From contig JAZSRA010000079.1 in the NCBI GenBank assembly GCA_045538195.1, positions 1 to 7,528 of the forward strand: a stretch of DNA of 7,528 bases, in the 5' to 3' direction. Below the pieces are notes generated by a model. The model ran no database searches and was not told where the DNA came from. It saw only the letters and a program-made list of their open reading frames with translations. Position 1 is the stretch's first letter. Each line of letters opens with the position of its first letter. Of the stretch, positions 5,378 to 7,528 are shown piece by piece. Position numbers and translations under genes: made by a program. The stretch comes from SVTX01 sp045538195. GTDB taxonomy: Bacteria > Bacillota > Clostridia > Oscillospirales > CAG-272.

Positions 5378-7528
5378 TGAACAAATAAGACTCAGAAAGA
5401 AAAACGACGACTCGGTGTTCGAGGAAGCCTTTGTCGGAATGGCTGATGCGGTTCTCGGCTCAAAAATGTCGTCCGCGTTCACGAGCGACGAAGCCAAGGC
5501 TCAAGGCGCAATTGAAGAGATACTGAAATTCTATAAGGTAAAACAACGCGAGGTTCCCGATTCTGTCAAGGGATTGAACGACAGATTGGAATATTTGCTC
5601 CGTCCGCACGGCATTATGCGTCGAAACATCAATCTTGAAAAGGGTTGGTATAAGGACAGTATCGGAGCCGTACTTGGTACGCGGAAGGATGATGGAAGTA
5701 TCGTTGCGTTTATTCCCAAAGGACTCTCCGGATACGTTTACTTTGATGCGCCCACGGGTAAGTGGGTGAAGCTGTCGAAAAAGACGGAAGCTCTCTTTGA
5801 AGATGAAGGAATTTGCTTCTATAAGCCGTTTCCTCTTACCAAACTGACAGTAAGAACGCTGATGCGTTATATTTTGAACACACTTTCCACGGCAGACTTT
5901 GTGTTGGTTATACTCGCAACTCTTGCGGTATCACTCATTGGTTTACTCTCCCCGAAGCTTAACAATCTCTTAATGGGTACGATCGTTGAAAGCGAAAGTA
6001 TGCGGCTGCTCTTCGGCATAACTATCTTTATGGTGTGCGTAACGATATCCTCGCTGCTCATCCGTGCAGTAAAGACACTGATTATGACGAGAATCAACAC
6101 GAAGATGGATCTGTCGGTACAGGCGGCAACGATGATGCGTGTGCTGTCACTCCCCGCAGACTTCTTTAAGCAATATAGCGCAGGTGAGCTTTCCAGCAGA
6201 GCGCAGTATATTCAGTCTCTCTGCTCGATGCTCATTTCCACAGTACTCAATACGGGACTTACTTCCATCTTCTCGCTGATATATGTATCGCAGATTTTTG
6301 AGTATGCTCCCGCACTTGTTGTGCCTTCGCTGTTGATTATTTTTACTACCATCTTGTTTTCTCTGATTACGACGTTCTATCAGATGAAGTATTCAAAAAA
6401 ACAGATGGAAATTGCTGCCGAGGAAAGCGGTATGAGCTACGCTCTGATTACGGGCGTACAGAAGATAAAGCTTTCGGGTGCGGAAAAAAGAGCCTATGCA
6501 AGATGGTCGAAGCTCTATGCGAAACAAGTAGAGCTGACGTATAATCCGCCTATGTTCCTGCGTGCGAATGGCGCGTTCTCTTCGATCATATCCCTTACAG
6601 GTGCTCTCGTAATGTACTTTATGTCGGTTCAAAGCGGCGTTTCGGTGGCCGATTACTACGCTTTTAATACCGCATACGGTATGGTCAGCGGCGCGTTTAT
6701 GTCCCTTGCCGGTATTGCCACCACCATTGCTCAGTTTAAGCCTATTTTGGAAATGGCAAAGCCGATTATGGATGCAGTTCCAGAGGTTTCAGAGGGCAAG
6801 CTGGTGATCGACCGTCTTTCCGGCGGTATTGAGCTGAACAATGTCTCCTTCCGTTACAATGAGAATATGCCCCTCGTGGTAGATAATCTCTCGCTCAAGA
6901 TCCGTCCCGGTCAGTACGTGGCTATTGTTGGTGCTACGGGATGCGGAAAATCTACGCTGATGCGTATTATGCTCGGATTTGAAAAGCCGGGGAAGGGTGC
7001 CGTGTACTATGACGGAAAGGATCTCAGCGGTATCGACCTCAAATCCTTGCGCCGCAAGATCGGTGTTGTGATGCAGAACGGTAAGCTTTTCCAAGGCGAT
7101 ATTTTCTCAAACATTACCATATCCGCGCCGCAGCTCTCTATGGATGAAGCTTGGGAGGCGGCTGAGATGGCGGGAATTGCCGAGGATATCCGAAGAATGC
7201 CGATGGGAATGCACACCATTATCTCCGAGGGCTCGGGCGGTGTTTCGGGTGGTCAGCGTCAGCGCTTGATGATTGCTCGTGCTATTGCGCCGAAGCCAAA
7301 GATTTTGATGTTTGACGAGGCAACGAGTGCCCTTGATAATCTTACGCAGAAGATCGTTTCCGATTCTCTCGACAAGTTGAAATGTACCCGTATTGTGATC
7401 GCACACCGCCTCTCTACCATCAGACAGTGTGACCGTATCATCTATCTCGAAAAGGGACAGATCGTTGAGGACGGTACCTATGACGAGCTGATTGCGAAGA
7501 ACGGAAAATTTGCCGAGCTCGTTGAAAG
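5364..7528 (+). CDS. NHLP-type ABC exporter permease/ATPase without peptidase domain (3' end missing)
   Basis: The frame runs open from the ATG to the window edge (721 full codons), and little is likely to be missing. The start MGWFDEQIRLRKKNDD fits the second ABC component of NHLP bacteriocin systems. Residues 1 to about 160 form a soluble N-terminal region that has no C39 catalytic motifs; its role is not known to me. Residues about 165-460 are the membrane domain with about six hydrophobic segments. The ATPase follows from about 488: Walker A GATGCGKST (523-531), Q-loop Q571, signature SGGQ (628-631), Walker B MFDE (D651, E652) and switch histidine H681. All ATPase residues are intact. It presumably pairs with the upstream C39 transporter as a heterodimer, or acts as a separate exporter for the same cargo; the two ATPases share motif spacing but clearly differ in sequence. 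The 104-base gap between the two genes is unusually long for this operon. Confidence 0.93.
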   Translation, partial: MGWFDEQIRLRKKNDDSVFEEAFVGMADAVLGSKMSSAFTSDEAKAQGAIEEILKFYKVKQREVPDSVKGLNDRLEYLLRPHGIMRRNINLEKGWYKDSIGAVLGTRKDDGSIVAFIPKGLSGYVYFDAPTGKWVKLSKKTEALFEDEGICFYKPFPLTKLTVRTLMRYILNTLSTADFVLVILATLAVSLIGLLSPKLNNLLMGTIVESESMRLLFGITIFMVCVTISSLLIRAVKTLIMTRINTKMDLSVQAATMMRVLSLPADFFKQYSAGELSSRAQYIQSLCSMLISTVLNTGLTSIFSLIYVSQIFEYAPALVVPSLLIIFTTILFSLITTFYQMKYSKKQMEIAAEESGMSYALITGVQKIKLSGAEKRAYARWSKLYAKQVELTYNPPMFLRANGAFSSIISLTGALVMYFMSVQSGVSVADYYAFNTAYGMVSGAFMSLAGIATTIAQFKPILEMAKPIMDAVPEVSEGKLVIDRLSGGIELNNVSFRYNENMPLVVDNLSLKIRPGQYVAIVGATGCGKSTLMRIMLGFEKPGKGAVYYDGKDLSGIDLKSLRRKIGVVMQNGKLFQGDIFSNITISAPQLSMDEAWEAAEMAGIAEDIRRMPMGMHTIISEGSGGVSGGQRQRLMIARAIAPKPKILMFDEATSALDNLTQKIVSDSLDKLKCTRIVIAHRLSTIRQCDRIIYLEKGQIVEDGTYDELIAKNGKFAELVE

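Noticed and set aside
5364..7528. The second ABC protein as a peptidase-containing transporter
   Set aside because: Its N-terminal 160 residues lack the Q..ECG, H and NDP motifs of C39, so it should not cleave leaders.

Overview
The window looks like chromosomal DNA from a Gram-positive bacterium of the Firmicutes, most likely a gut or rumen-type member of the Clostridia. The basis is a moderate base composition, strong purine-rich ribosome binding sites, a TTG start, an RsbU/SpoIIE-like phosphatase paired with an RsbW/SpoIIAB-like kinase, and NHLP (nitrile-hydratase-leader-peptide, also called NHLM) type bacteriocin export genes. Genus and species cannot be read from the sequence. All real genes are on the plus strand and closely packed; I see no tRNA, rRNA, insertion sequence or CRISPR array.

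Layout. Positions 2-1294 hold the 3' part of a membrane-anchored sensor phosphatase (sensor domain, one membrane segment, HAMP, PP2C/SpoIIE domain). It overlaps by 4 bases (ATGA) a small RsbW-like GHKL kinase (1291-1698). A possible sigma-A-type promoter straddles the end of that gene. Next comes a stand-alone nucleoside phosphorylase/nucleosidase-like protein with a TTG start (1750-2526). Then follow three export genes: a very short membrane-fusion (HlyD-like) protein with the N-terminus typical of NHLP systems (2586-3059), a C39-peptidase/permease/ATPase ABC transporter (3070-5259), and a second permease/ATPase ABC protein without a peptidase (5364 to beyond the window end).

Working model. 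The export trio is expected to cleave a leader from a small peptide and move the product across the membrane. The phosphatase and kinase form two of the three parts of a partner-switching circuit; the third, a STAS-domain antagonist, is not in the window and may lie upstream. The phosphorylase-like protein is the least expected member. No NHLP-type precursor and no modification enzyme is visible, so the cargo is unknown.

The most unusual points are the 104-base gap between the two ABC genes, the drastic shortening of the membrane-fusion protein, and the pairing of a partner-switch module and a phosphorylase-like enzyme with a peptide exporter. The gap carries a strong ribosome binding site, a 33-codon reading frame with a CxxxC motif, and two inverted repeats whose arms allow alternative pairings.
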